Source of the DNA: Nitrospirota bacterium
Lineage (GTDB): Bacteria > Nitrospirota > Thermodesulfovibrionia > Thermodesulfovibrionales > Magnetobacteriaceae
DNA: 33,983 nt
Direction: 5' to 3'
Assembly (NCBI GenBank): GCA_015233015.1
Contig: JADFYO010000036.1
Coordinates: 1 to 33,983, forward strand
The notes below the pieces were generated by a model that saw only the letters and a program-made list of their open reading frames with translations, searched no databases and was not told the DNA's origin. Shown here one piece after another: positions 17,058-25,271 of the stretch (positions are counted from its first letter, which is position 1; every line of letters starts with the position of its first letter). The translations under genes were made by a program, and so were the position numbers.

Positions 17058-19037
17058 TCAGGACGCGGCCTGTTCCTTTTCGAATTTTCTTCTGTCTTCC
17101 ATAGTCATCAGCACCCTCTCGGCACCGAATTTGCCCTGCTCATATTTTTTCAGTTTCAGGGCGGCTCTCTTTTTATCTATCGTGGCAAGCGTCTTTTCGA
17201 ATATCTCTTTCGGGTCGTTTATGAATTCGAGTTTGCCTCCGAATCTCTTTTCCCACAGCTCGGTCTTTATCTTTTTGACCACGCTGCTTGCCTCAACCGG
17301 GCTTTCTGAACCGAATATTATATGCATCCCCGAGGCAACGCAATATGTGCCTATGGCAAGGGCCTTCTCACTCATCCACTCGGGGGCAATTCCCACGGCT
17401 GGCAAATCAGATATATCGTCGCCAAGTCCGCCCTCTTCTACCATCGCCGAGGCTATCGTCAATATCCTCGAATTGTCCACACACGCCCCAAGATGTAAAA
17501 TTGGCGGTATTCCTATGGCCACGCATACCTCTCTGAGGCCAGGGCCGGCCATCTCCAGCGCAGTCTCAGGCGTCATATATCCAGCCTTCGCGCACGCGGC
17601 CGCCCCACAGCCCGTAGATACCACCAGAATGTCGTTCTTGATGAACTCCGTTGCCAGATAGTTGTGGTAACTGTCCTGCATAATGCGGGGATTGTTGCAG
17701 CCGACAACGCCTACGACACCCCTTATGCGCCCGGCCATTATGGCGTCGTTAAGAGGCCTGAATGAGCCTCTGTAACTGCCGCCCTGCATGTACTCTATAT
17801 ATTCGTGGGAGAAACCGGCTATCAACGGTTCAAAGCTCGACACGCGGCTTCCCTCTGTCGTGCGGTTTGGGTAGTTGTCGCAGGCAAGCCTCAGTATCTC
17901 TCTGGCGACTTCCTTTGCCCTGTGCTCATCGTATTGAATATGTATGGCGTCTATCATTTTACCTTTGACCGAGGTGGTTATGACCTTGGTGTGGAACTTT
18001 TTCGCAACCTGAGCAATGGCGGGCATAATGCACTGCACGTCAACGACCATAGCCTCGGCAAGGCCGGTCATTATGGACAGCTCCTGGTTTAAAAACCCTC
18101 CGGCAGTTGGAATGCCATGCCTCATCATCACTTCGTTTGCGGTACAGCACATACCAACGAGGTTTATTCCCTTTGCGCCTTTGCTTTTGGCATACTCTAC
18201 CATTGCCGGTTCGGACGATACATCGACTATCATCTCGGCAAGCGTGGGTTCGTGGCCGTGAAGGACAAGATTGACCTCGTCTCCTTTCATCACGCCTATG
18301 CTGGCCGTTGCATGAACCGGCGTTGGGGTGCCAAATAGTATGTCCGTGATGTCGGTGCTGAACATACTGCCGCCCCAGCCGTCGGCAAGGGATACCTTTA
18401 CGGCGGCCATCATAAGATTTTCAGGGTCCTGGTCAACGCCCATATTGGTACGGTGCATGGCCTCGCAGACCTCCCTGTCTATCCCGCGGGGGATAACTCC
18501 CCATTTTTTCCATATCTCCTGGCGCTTCTTCGGTGCCCTTTTGACATATGAGATCTCGCCCTTTTGGCGGCCAAAGTTCTCGATTATCTTCTCCGCTACT
18601 TCCTTTCCAATCTGCGCCGTGGTCTTTCCCTCTGTGGGAATATCGAGAATACCGGCAACTCTTTTCAGTTTCTTTACATCCTTAATCTGAAAATCAGGTG
18701 CCTCTCCGGTTGCTGCCTCAAGGAGCGTATACGCCATATCTCTGGCGTGGTCGCTGTGTGCGGCAGTCCCCGCGGCGCACATCCTCAGAAAGTTCCTTGC
18801 CGATACCACGGGCAGCGTTGCCCCGCATATACCGGAGGCCGTCTCTTCGGCGTCAGGGCCTACCAGTCTGCAAGGCCCCATGAAGCATATCTTACAGCAG
18901 GCACCCGTGTGGCCAATAGGACAGGGCTTCAACGACTCCGCCCTGTCAAAGGCGGACTTTATTCCATGGTCATGGCCCCACTCCAAAATCTCTTCGGCCA
19001 CTTTATCGACACTTTTTAAATTCTTTATCTCTTCCAT
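17058..19037 (-). CDS. acsA: Ni-containing carbon monoxide dehydrogenase (CODH/ACS alpha-type catalytic subunit)
   Basis: This 659-residue enzyme interconverts CO2 and CO and feeds CO to acetyl-CoA synthase. Cys39 and Cys47 match the inter-subunit D cluster; Cys48, 51, 56 and 71 match the B cluster. Candidates for all C-cluster ligands are present: a His in HGHEPT (260-262), and cysteines in GMCCTANE, VQCIMP, VGCNNPR, STGCGAAAC and LGACVDN. It should therefore be active. Length matches bacterial CooS/AcsA. It sits between acsB and the NuoE-like gene; a 13-base hairpin (CAGGT-CAA-ACCTG, 19068-19080) lies just upstream, after acsB. No nickel-insertion gene (cooC/acsF) is present in the operon. 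Confidence 0.96.
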   Translation of the reverse strand: MEEIKNLKSVDKVAEEILEWGHDHGIKSAFDRAESLKPCPIGHTGACCKICFMGPCRLVGPDAEETASGICGATLPVVSARNFLRMCAAGTAAHSDHARDMAYTLLEAATGEAPDFQIKDVKKLKRVAGILDIPTEGKTTAQIGKEVAEKIIENFGRQKGEISYVKRAPKKRQEIWKKWGVIPRGIDREVCEAMHRTNMGVDQDPENLMMAAVKVSLADGWGGSMFSTDITDILFGTPTPVHATASIGVMKGDEVNLVLHGHEPTLAEMIVDVSSEPAMVEYAKSKGAKGINLVGMCCTANEVMMRHGIPTAGGFLNQELSIMTGLAEAMVVDVQCIMPAIAQVAKKFHTKVITTSVKGKMIDAIHIQYDEHRAKEVAREILRLACDNYPNRTTEGSRVSSFEPLIAGFSHEYIEYMQGGSYRGSFRPLNDAIMAGRIRGVVGVVGCNNPRIMQDSYHNYLATEFIKNDILVVSTGCGAAACAKAGYMTPETALEMAGPGLREVCVAIGIPPILHLGACVDNSRILTIASAMVEEGGLGDDISDLPAVGIAPEWMSEKALAIGTYCVASGMHIIFGSESPVEASSVVKKIKTELWEKRFGGKLEFINDPKEIFEKTLATIDKKRAALKLKKYEQGKFGAERVLMTMEDRRKFEKEQAAS

Positions 19038-19086
19038 TTAAAGGCTCTCCTTATTTAGGGCTGTTCACAGGTCAAACCTGCCTTTG

Positions 19087-21285
19087 TTAAAACATCGACG
19101 GCATAGAAAGCGCCGGATGTTCAACTGACGTAAGGAACTCAAGGAGTTTTTCACCGTCTTCGGCTATCGTCTCATCGGCTATTTTGTCCAGGAAATCAGG
19201 AATGCCCTCCTCTTCTGCCCTTGGTTGAAGGCCTTCCTTAACTCTTTCCTTTAGGGCCTTCGTCATCCATACCACGCGTTTCAGGCCGCCGTCACCAAAG
19301 AGAAACTTCCTGCTGGTGATGAAATTCACCCCTATGCCCATAAACCCGGGCGTCTGTACGCCGCCGCCCACAGTCCCGGCAAGCGATGAGAACTTCATCC
19401 CTATCGGCGTCATCCCCGCGTGTCCCCTTTGCACTATCATAACCCCGTTGGCCTCCGGCACTACGCACATAATACACTCAAAGCACCCGCACGAGGTCAT
19501 CGGATTTTCCATTATCGTATAGGCGTTCATAGTATCGAGGGCGCCGCCGGTTGAGGCCCTTATGTAATCATCGACACCCGTCCACCGGCCATATTTAGGG
19601 TCAATCACTTCACCCTTTATTATAGGCTGATTACCGCCCGATGGGTCTATGCCAAAGGCGGCCTTGCAGTCAAGCCAGTTATACGCACCGCAGAGGCCGA
19701 GGCGCTCAGGCGTTATTACGCATGTGTGGCTTGGCGCAAAGGACTGGCACAGCAGACACGAATAAAACTGCTCCACGGATTCGTCTGTCAGCGAGCCTAA
19801 TCTCTGATCCCTTTCTTTCCATGTCTTGCGTGCCTCTTCGCGCTGCTTTATGACCTCTGCTTCATCCATAAACAGCGTCACCTGAACCTTATCCACAATG
19901 GCCTTGAACCTGCTATGGGTCATCGTGGAGTGAATCTTTGCTATGTCTTCGAGGGTAAAACCCTCGGCCTTGGCCGACTTGCTTACCCTGAGCCAGTTAA
20001 CGTCGCGCTGGCCCATGTGCCATATGCCCTGTCCCTCGTTTATATTATGATGAAGTTTTCTCTCCATTATCGGCTCGTAGTCGGGCTGCATCTCCCTGCC
20101 CGCTACCTCAACAAGGATGCCCATAGGCATCGAGCCGCCGGCCTCGTAACGCTCCTTCCAGTTTTCCCCTTTTATGATTATCTTCCCGTCTTCTATCTCG
20201 TCAAGCTCACGGCCCTTTATAAACTCAAACGCCGGCGTTCTGTTACCGCCGAACTCTATGAATGTATCCTCTTTTCTTATCCTCTCGCCCTCAAACGCGG
20301 GGCCATAGGCAATAGGAATTGGCGGCTTGTGGGATACGATCTTAAGTCCTCTGACCTCTATGGCCTTAGCGACTATTTTCGCGTGGTCAAACTCCTTGTC
20401 AACCTCTTCATATGTACACACACCCGTGGGATGAACTACGGGGACGTCGGAGTCGCAAATCGCTGGGAATCCCATATTTATTGCCCCGGCGCCGGTTGCC
20501 CATTTCACATCGTCAAGCGGACCCAGCGGCAGTGCAAAGGCAAACACCCTGTCCTTCGTATATTTCAGACAGCCCTTGTAATCCCCCGGCTTTACGCCGC
20601 CGTAAATCATCGCCGCCCTCACCGCCCAGTCAAGGGCATAGAGCGTGTGTTCGGTCTGCGTCCCAAGCGGCACTACATAGACATCCCAGCCAAGCTCCAC
20701 CTTCTTTCTCTGTAGCTGTCTCGTTATCGTCTCGCCGTTTGACATACCGGAAAGAAATACCAGTATGTTTTTCTCCTGCAATTCCCTCACAATACGGGCC
20801 GCGGTGTCATCGTCGGGGGCTGCCCCGATAATTGCCGCAAAGCCCGGCATTCTGCCGTCAACCAGCGCAATACCGAGGTTCCTCTGTATCGTGTCGGTTA
20901 TAAACCCGTTATAGACTAATCCGGTTTCAGGGTCTTTCTCCGGCTCAAGGCCCTCCAGATATCTCATCGCAAGCCATATCTCTTCGGCAAACAGGGTTGC
21001 CATACCGCAGTCTAATGCCTCGCCAAGATAGGGCGTCCATTCCTTGTCAGCCGGCTCCGGGTGCAGCAACGCCTTTGCCATCATCAGGGCCTCTTTCATA
21101 TCCTTCAGCGTCTTTACCGCAAATCCAGTCATCGCATATATCATCGGCAGATAAAACGCCGTATCCGGAAACTCGAACACATAGTCATCGCCCTTTTCGG
21201 CAATATGCTTAGATAACAGATGCTCGGCATTGTTGAAAACTTTATGCGCACCCCTTATGGCGCCGGATGCTATGATCTTTGACAT
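19087..21285 (-). CDS. acsB: Acetyl-CoA synthase, CODH/ACS beta subunit
   Basis: This 732-residue enzyme joins CO, a methyl group from the corrinoid protein and CoA into acetyl-CoA. The A-cluster ligands are all conserved: Cys510, 513, 522 and 532 bind the cubane, and Cys599 and Cys601 (in TSCGCFEC) hold the proximal and distal nickel. The spacing equals that of the Moorella enzyme (506, 509, 518, 528, 595, 597) with a constant offset of four. The N-terminal CODH-contact domain is present, so this is the full-length bacterial form. A GGAGG ribosome site precedes ATG 21285. Confidence 0.97.
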   Translation of the reverse strand: MSKIIASGAIRGAHKVFNNAEHLLSKHIAEKGDDYVFEFPDTAFYLPMIYAMTGFAVKTLKDMKEALMMAKALLHPEPADKEWTPYLGEALDCGMATLFAEEIWLAMRYLEGLEPEKDPETGLVYNGFITDTIQRNLGIALVDGRMPGFAAIIGAAPDDDTAARIVRELQEKNILVFLSGMSNGETITRQLQRKKVELGWDVYVVPLGTQTEHTLYALDWAVRAAMIYGGVKPGDYKGCLKYTKDRVFAFALPLGPLDDVKWATGAGAINMGFPAICDSDVPVVHPTGVCTYEEVDKEFDHAKIVAKAIEVRGLKIVSHKPPIPIAYGPAFEGERIRKEDTFIEFGGNRTPAFEFIKGRELDEIEDGKIIIKGENWKERYEAGGSMPMGILVEVAGREMQPDYEPIMERKLHHNINEGQGIWHMGQRDVNWLRVSKSAKAEGFTLEDIAKIHSTMTHSRFKAIVDKVQVTLFMDEAEVIKQREEARKTWKERDQRLGSLTDESVEQFYSCLLCQSFAPSHTCVITPERLGLCGAYNWLDCKAAFGIDPSGGNQPIIKGEVIDPKYGRWTGVDDYIRASTGGALDTMNAYTIMENPMTSCGCFECIMCVVPEANGVMIVQRGHAGMTPIGMKFSSLAGTVGGGVQTPGFMGIGVNFITSRKFLFGDGGLKRVVWMTKALKERVKEGLQPRAEEEGIPDFLDKIADETIAEDGEKLLEFLTSVEHPALSMPSMF

Positions 21286-21377
21286 CTTTTCCTCCTTAAT
21301 CTCTGACTTAACCTATGGAAACAGTAATTTAGTACCGCATCCTGTTTATAACTTGTATATTCACCGTGCACGGGGCT

Positions 21378-22721
21378 TCACGCAGTCCGTGATTTCAGAT
21401 AGCTTGGCAGCGCGTTAGCCTCTCTTGGGCCGACGGTTATCTTCCATCCCTCGAGTTTCTCCTCCAGGGCGCCGCTTAATATAGCCACATAGCCCGGAAT
21501 TATCAACTCCTTATTTGATATTTTACTCTCCACGCCGCTTTCCTTTATGAAGGCGGCTATCTTTGAAGCGGTAAACTTTCCCGCCGCCCATGCGGTCAGC
21601 ACCGAAAGCCCCTCGCAATCCATTATCGCCAGCCACGTTGGAACCTTGCTGTTTTCCACCTCACCGGCCACAATAAAGTATGTCAGAGAGAAGTTCGTAG
21701 TCACCAGAAGCGGTGAGTTCGCCTGTGGATTCCCTATTTCATAGACCTTTTGCTCCACCTGCATCGGCACCTGAGGGTCGGTGTAAATGTTCTGTCTCAA
21801 GGTGAACATGACCAGATTCTTCCACTTCTCAGCACTGGACAATACCACCACCGAGGCGTATTTGGCAATTCCCAGCCCGGCAATCAGGGTCTCAAGCATA
21901 TTGTTCTCTCTTATGGCTATGTTTATCATAGGGTAGCCGAGGCTCTTATTGCCTTTTTTGAGGGCAGCACGCCTGATGTACGTGTTATGCTCTATCATCT
22001 CTTTGGCCGTCTTTGCCCCTGCGTCAAGCACTATGTCCTCAACACCTAAACCCTTGACCTTGTCCGACAAAGTGGACAGGGCGTCAAGACCGTTGGCCTT
22101 TATGCCGAGTGAGGCGCCGCTTGCCTTTGCAAGTTTTGCCATTTCCTCCGCGTTTGCCTCTGTGGCGCCGTAAAGGAGCGGCTTCTTGCCCGCAAAATGG
22201 GAAATAGCCGCCTTGGCCGCGTCAACATTTTCGGTACTCAGGATAACTGCGACGGCAGGCGCCTTTTCGGCGGCGGCCCTGGCCAGGGCCTCAAACTTCC
22301 CCGCGTCGTTCGATTCGTTTATCAGACAAAGGGCGTCTATCTTTAACTTCTGCCCTACCCTGTCAATCTCCGAGGTCAGACAGTCGTTTATCTTAGCCGC
22401 TACAGCGTCGCCGCTTTCGGTGTCTTTTATCGCAATGGCCAATATGGACGGATTTACAAACTTCTTTTCATGGCGAAACATGACCGTCTCCTCGCCAACC
22501 TTAACGGCGCGCGCCCCGGCTCCTATCGTAATCGGCCTTATGGGCGGGGCTGAGGCGTCGCCGAGCTTCTGCTTTGCGTCCTCCGAGACATCGGGACAGG
22601 CGTCGAGAGAGACCTTCCTCTGCGCCAGCTGCATGGCATAGGCAAGGCATGTCGGAAACCCGCACTTCTTACAGTTTGTCTTGGGCAGCATTTTAAATAT
22701 TTCAACTCCAGTTAATGCCAT
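21378..22721 (-). CDS. acsC: Corrinoid iron-sulfur protein large subunit (CODH/ACS gamma)
   Basis: This 447-residue protein carries the methyl group on cobalamin to acetyl-CoA synthase. The N-terminal [4Fe-4S] motif is intact (Cys17, 20, 25, 42, in TNCKKCGFPTC). A TIM-barrel middle region and a C-terminal corrinoid-binding region follow. Length fits AcsC. It sits between acsD and acsB, with GGAGG before ATG 22721. Its activity requires cobalamin; no cobalamin riboswitch was seen upstream. Confidence 0.96.
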   Translation of the reverse strand: MALTGVEIFKMLPKTNCKKCGFPTCLAYAMQLAQRKVSLDACPDVSEDAKQKLGDASAPPIRPITIGAGARAVKVGEETVMFRHEKKFVNPSILAIAIKDTESGDAVAAKINDCLTSEIDRVGQKLKIDALCLINESNDAGKFEALARAAAEKAPAVAVILSTENVDAAKAAISHFAGKKPLLYGATEANAEEMAKLAKASGASLGIKANGLDALSTLSDKVKGLGVEDIVLDAGAKTAKEMIEHNTYIRRAALKKGNKSLGYPMINIAIRENNMLETLIAGLGIAKYASVVVLSSAEKWKNLVMFTLRQNIYTDPQVPMQVEQKVYEIGNPQANSPLLVTTNFSLTYFIVAGEVENSKVPTWLAIMDCEGLSVLTAWAAGKFTASKIAAFIKESGVESKISNKELIIPGYVAILSGALEEKLEGWKITVGPREANALPSYLKSRTA

Positions 22722-22758
22722 CTGTTAACCTCCAGAGATTTAGTCTAAATATTTTTTG

Positions 22759-23700
22759 TTACATAAGCTCAGTGATAAACGCATCGACTGCCGCCGCCGC
22801 ATCGGGATGCCTCATTATGAGAAGCCCCGCCCCGGCCATCAGCAGTGCCGCCGCCGTCTGCGCCTCCCATCCTATGCCGCGCTCCTTCATAGCACCCCAC
22901 GCCGGAAGTATATCCTCTGAGGCAGACACCTCTTTTATCTTCCATACGTACATGCCGACATCCCCCAAAATGGGCTGCTGCATTGTGGCGTCGTTTTGCG
23001 TGAGTGCCGCAAGTCTTATCCTCTCCATAACCGTGTATGTATATTCGAGGCCATAGCCGAGGGCAGAACACATCGGGTCTATTATTACCTTCTCTTTATT
23101 AAATCCCAGCTGAGTTATCATTATATTGAGCTGCTTGGAAAGATTGATATCCAGTTCAGACATGGCTATGAGCAGGTGGTCATGAGCCATAGCGGCCGCG
23201 GCGACTGTCTTATAGTTTGCCTCCTGAGCCTTGCCGATTACACAGTTTCGGCCCTTGGCAACCTCTGCCGCCCTGACGAGGACGTCGGCATCCTTCTCGG
23301 CATGGTTGCTGCCAAGTATTATAAGAGGAACGCTAATCGCGTCCAGCACCTTTTTTACCGTTTCGGCGGCCTCGGCCGCGGAACGATTGCCGTTGTCCGG
23401 GTGTGTGCTGGCAAGGCGAAGTGCTACCGCCTTTGCGTTTAGTTTTTCCACACAGTATTTAGCCCATTTAACAGGGTCGTCTGAGACCCCGGCATATACC
23501 TCTCTTACCGTATCCGGCCAATCTACCGGCGCAATGTCCAGCACATCGAATGCTATGACCGGCCTGTTCGGTACTACGCCCTCGAAGCCATGAAACGGTA
23601 ATACGTTCTCGCCGCCTACTGTGACGGCCTTCTCACCGTTTCCCATGGTTACTGAATATACCTTACCGGTATTTGTCTCTTTTGGCGGCGTGAATGCCAT
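22759..23700 (-). CDS. acsD: Corrinoid iron-sulfur protein small subunit (CODH/ACS delta)
   Basis: This 313-residue TIM-barrel protein pairs with AcsC and together they bind cobalamin. Family-typical segments include FDVLDIAPVDWPDTV, ALRLASTHPD and IDPMCSALGYGLEYTY. Length matches AcsD. The ribosome site GGAGGGG lies directly before ATG 23700. It follows acsE by 81 bases, the largest gap but one within the acs genes. Confidence 0.96.
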   Translation of the reverse strand: MAFTPPKETNTGKVYSVTMGNGEKAVTVGGENVLPFHGFEGVVPNRPVIAFDVLDIAPVDWPDTVREVYAGVSDDPVKWAKYCVEKLNAKAVALRLASTHPDNGNRSAAEAAETVKKVLDAISVPLIILGSNHAEKDADVLVRAAEVAKGRNCVIGKAQEANYKTVAAAAMAHDHLLIAMSELDINLSKQLNIMITQLGFNKEKVIIDPMCSALGYGLEYTYTVMERIRLAALTQNDATMQQPILGDVGMYVWKIKEVSASEDILPAWGAMKERGIGWEAQTAAALLMAGAGLLIMRHPDAAAAVDAFITELM

Positions 23701-23781
23701 TTACCCCTCCATATTCCCAAAATTTAATGTCTTGCCGCTTCCGCGGTATTTATTATTTAACCATTTCCGCTTTTTAGTACG

Positions 23782-24561
23782 CTACATCTCCAGATACGAG
23801 TGCGCGTACAGGGTCTTGTTCATTAAAATATCAACCGTTTTTACCGTAGTTATTATCTCAGCCGGGTCAGCAATGGCAGCTGACAGGCCTTCATATATCA
23901 GGAGCGTTAGAAAGTGCTCGTTCAGTATGTGCCTGATGTGCTTGGGACAACCGTTGGATACGTTGCTGAGACCTACGACGGTCTTCATCGGCGGGTCGTT
24001 CAGGTCCTGAAACATCTTTATCGCCTCAACCACCTTCAGCGCCTGGTCCTGAGTAGTAGCCGCCTGAAGCACCAGCGGGTCGAGATATATATGCTCCATA
24101 GGGATGCCGTACTCAGTTGCCCGTCCCATCATCTCGGCGGCTATGGCGGCACGCTCTTCGGCGTCTGCGGGAAGTCCTCCCTTGCCTACCGTAAGGGCTA
24201 TAACGTCACAGTTATATTTTGCCGTCAGCTCAAGTATTGGGAAACGCTCAGGGTCGTTCGACGTAGAGTTAATCAACGGCCTTCCCCATTCGTTATTGTG
24301 TACTTTCAGCCCCTTCTCCAGCGCCTCGTAATTGGTCGTATCCAGACAAACCGGAGCAGGGACGGCCTCCTGTATGGTTGTTACCATCCACTCCATTAAG
24401 TCCTCCATTCCTTCGGCAGGACCAATGTTAGCGTCTATCATACCCGCGCCCTTTTCAAACTGGGCCTTTGCTATCTCCTGAATCGGCCCTTTGTCACGTT
24501 TCATCATCGCTTCCCTGACACGTTTTGCTATTATACTGAGCTTCTCTCCTATTATAAGCAT
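23782..24561 (-). CDS. acsE: Methyltetrahydrofolate:corrinoid/iron-sulfur protein methyltransferase
   Basis: This 259-residue pterin-binding TIM-barrel enzyme moves the methyl group from methyltetrahydrofolate to the cobalt of AcsCD. Typical segments are the start LIIGEKLSI, DANIGPAEG, PVCLDTTNYEALE, LINSTSNDPER and GLSNVSNGCP. Length matches AcsE. It is the first gene of the operon, with AAAGGAGAG before ATG 24561. No folate-branch genes (fhs, folD, metF) are in the window. Confidence 0.96.
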   Translation of the reverse strand: MLIIGEKLSIIAKRVREAMMKRDKGPIQEIAKAQFEKGAGMIDANIGPAEGMEDLMEWMVTTIQEAVPAPVCLDTTNYEALEKGLKVHNNEWGRPLINSTSNDPERFPILELTAKYNCDVIALTVGKGGLPADAEERAAIAAEMMGRATEYGIPMEHIYLDPLVLQAATTQDQALKVVEAIKMFQDLNDPPMKTVVGLSNVSNGCPKHIRHILNEHFLTLLIYEGLSAAIADPAEIITTVKTVDILMNKTLYAHSYLEM

Positions 24562-24628
24562 GGGTCACTCTCCTTTTTAGGCATAAACAGTCTCCTTTTC
24601 GAAATTATTCAACGCTATTTTAACTTTT

Positions 24629-24658
24629 AATATATCATAAAAAAAACTAAATGGTAAA
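24629..24658 (-). promoter_or_regulatory. Candidate promoter of the acs operon
   Basis: On the minus strand TTTACC (24658-24653) and TATATT (24634-24629) are 18 bases apart, about 68 bases before acsE. A perfect TTGACA lies further upstream (24669-24664) but is badly spaced from any -10. The region is AT-rich. Assignment is tentative. Confidence 0.35.
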
Positions 24659-24705
24659 GCATTTGTCAAAAAAAAATCAGGGGGCTGAAAACTGACTGAA
24701 ACTCT

Positions 24706-24721
24706 TGTAACTATGGTTACA
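24706..24721. promoter_or_regulatory. Inverted repeat TGTAAC-TATG-GTTACA
   Basis: These are perfect six-base arms around four bases, lying upstream of the acs promoter and downstream of the cytochrome gene. A related palindrome lies at 26271-26289. It may be a regulator site; the regulator is unknown. Confidence 0.35.
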
Positions 24722-24761
24722 GGGGATTGGGGACTTGGCGGTTTACACCGTGAGAAGTCAG

Positions 24762-24789
24762 GGGCAGGCAAGGCGTGCTATACCTGCCC
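24762..24789 (-). terminator. Hairpin downstream of the cytochrome c gene
   Basis: GGGCAGG (24762-24768) and CCTGCCC (24783-24789) are perfect seven-base arms with a 14-base loop, beginning ten bases after the cytochrome stop codon. There is no T-tract, so it may stabilise or insulate the transcript rather than terminate it strongly. Confidence 0.35.
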
Positions 24790-24798
24790 TTGCAAAAT

Positions 24799-25062
24799 CT
24801 ACTTAAGACCTAAATCTGTGGCTGCGGCCTTCAAATCGGCCTCGTTGCCTTTAGCTGCGTTCATCATCGGACTTTTCGAATCCTTCGCAGCCTTTACAAA
24901 GGCGTCGGCGGTCTTCAATTTTGCCACGAGAGCTGCCTTATCGGGAGCGACCTTTCCATTGTGGCAAGCTGCGCACTTATCAAAGCCTCCGGCCATTGCC
25001 AATGTAGCAAATCCAAAAACTAATACCAGTGACATTGCTATTATCTTCTTCATCGTTTTCAC
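24799..25062 (-). CDS. Small monohaem c-type cytochrome
   Basis: This 87-residue protein has a signal peptide (cleavage expected after residue 24, LAMA), a haem-binding CAACH motif (Cys30, Cys33, His34), and a candidate axial Met in SPMM (66-67). The mature protein would be only about 63 residues, at the small end for class I cytochromes c. It is presumably a periplasmic electron carrier; partners are unknown. A perfect GGAGGT site lies before ATG 25062. It stands alone between the acs operon and cheV, and its promoter region is shared back to back with cheV. Confidence 0.85.
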   Translation of the reverse strand: MKTMKKIIAMSLVLVFGFATLAMAGGFDKCAACHNGKVAPDKAALVAKLKTADAFVKAAKDSKSPMMNAAKGNEADLKAAATDLGLK

Positions 25063-25123
25063 CTCCTTTATATCACGAACCTTAAATTACGCTGCAATAT
25101 GTATTAAGTATATCCGCCTGAGG

Positions 25124-25153
25124 ATTTTACCACACAAAAACCCCTTGAGTCAA
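25124..25153 (-). promoter_or_regulatory. Candidate promoter of the cytochrome c gene
   Basis: On the minus strand TTGACT (25153-25148) and TAAAAT (25129-25124) are 18 bases apart. The -35 lies within a weak inverted repeat, GTCAA-N7-TTGAC (25149-25165), which could be an operator. Confidence 0.5.
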
Positions 25154-25197
25154 ATTCTCATTGACCCAAATTCCAAAAAAAAAAGTAAGCCCCGAAC

Positions 25198-25224
25198 TAA
25201 TGAAACCTATACAAAAACCGATAA
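25198..25224 (+). promoter_or_regulatory. Sigma-28 (flagellar)-like promoter of cheV
   Basis: TAATGAAA (25198-25205), 11 bases, then ACCGATAA (25217-25224) resemble the sigma-28 consensus TAAAGTTT-N11-GCCGATAA; seven of eight -10 bases match and the spacing is exact, but the -35 matches in only half its positions. Location in front of a chemotaxis gene fits. The predicted start is about 40 bases before the ATG. Confidence 0.5.
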
Positions 25225-25271
25225 GTAAATGTATTATTAATTAGTTAAGTTTCATTTTATGGAGGTTAGGG

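Noticed and set aside
19915-20715. Open frame of 266 codons antisense to acsB
   Set aside because: Shadow of acsB; no recognisable protein features.
24577-24771. Possible small gene upstream of acsE
   Set aside because: It overlaps the candidate promoter region, is low-complexity and has no ribosome site.
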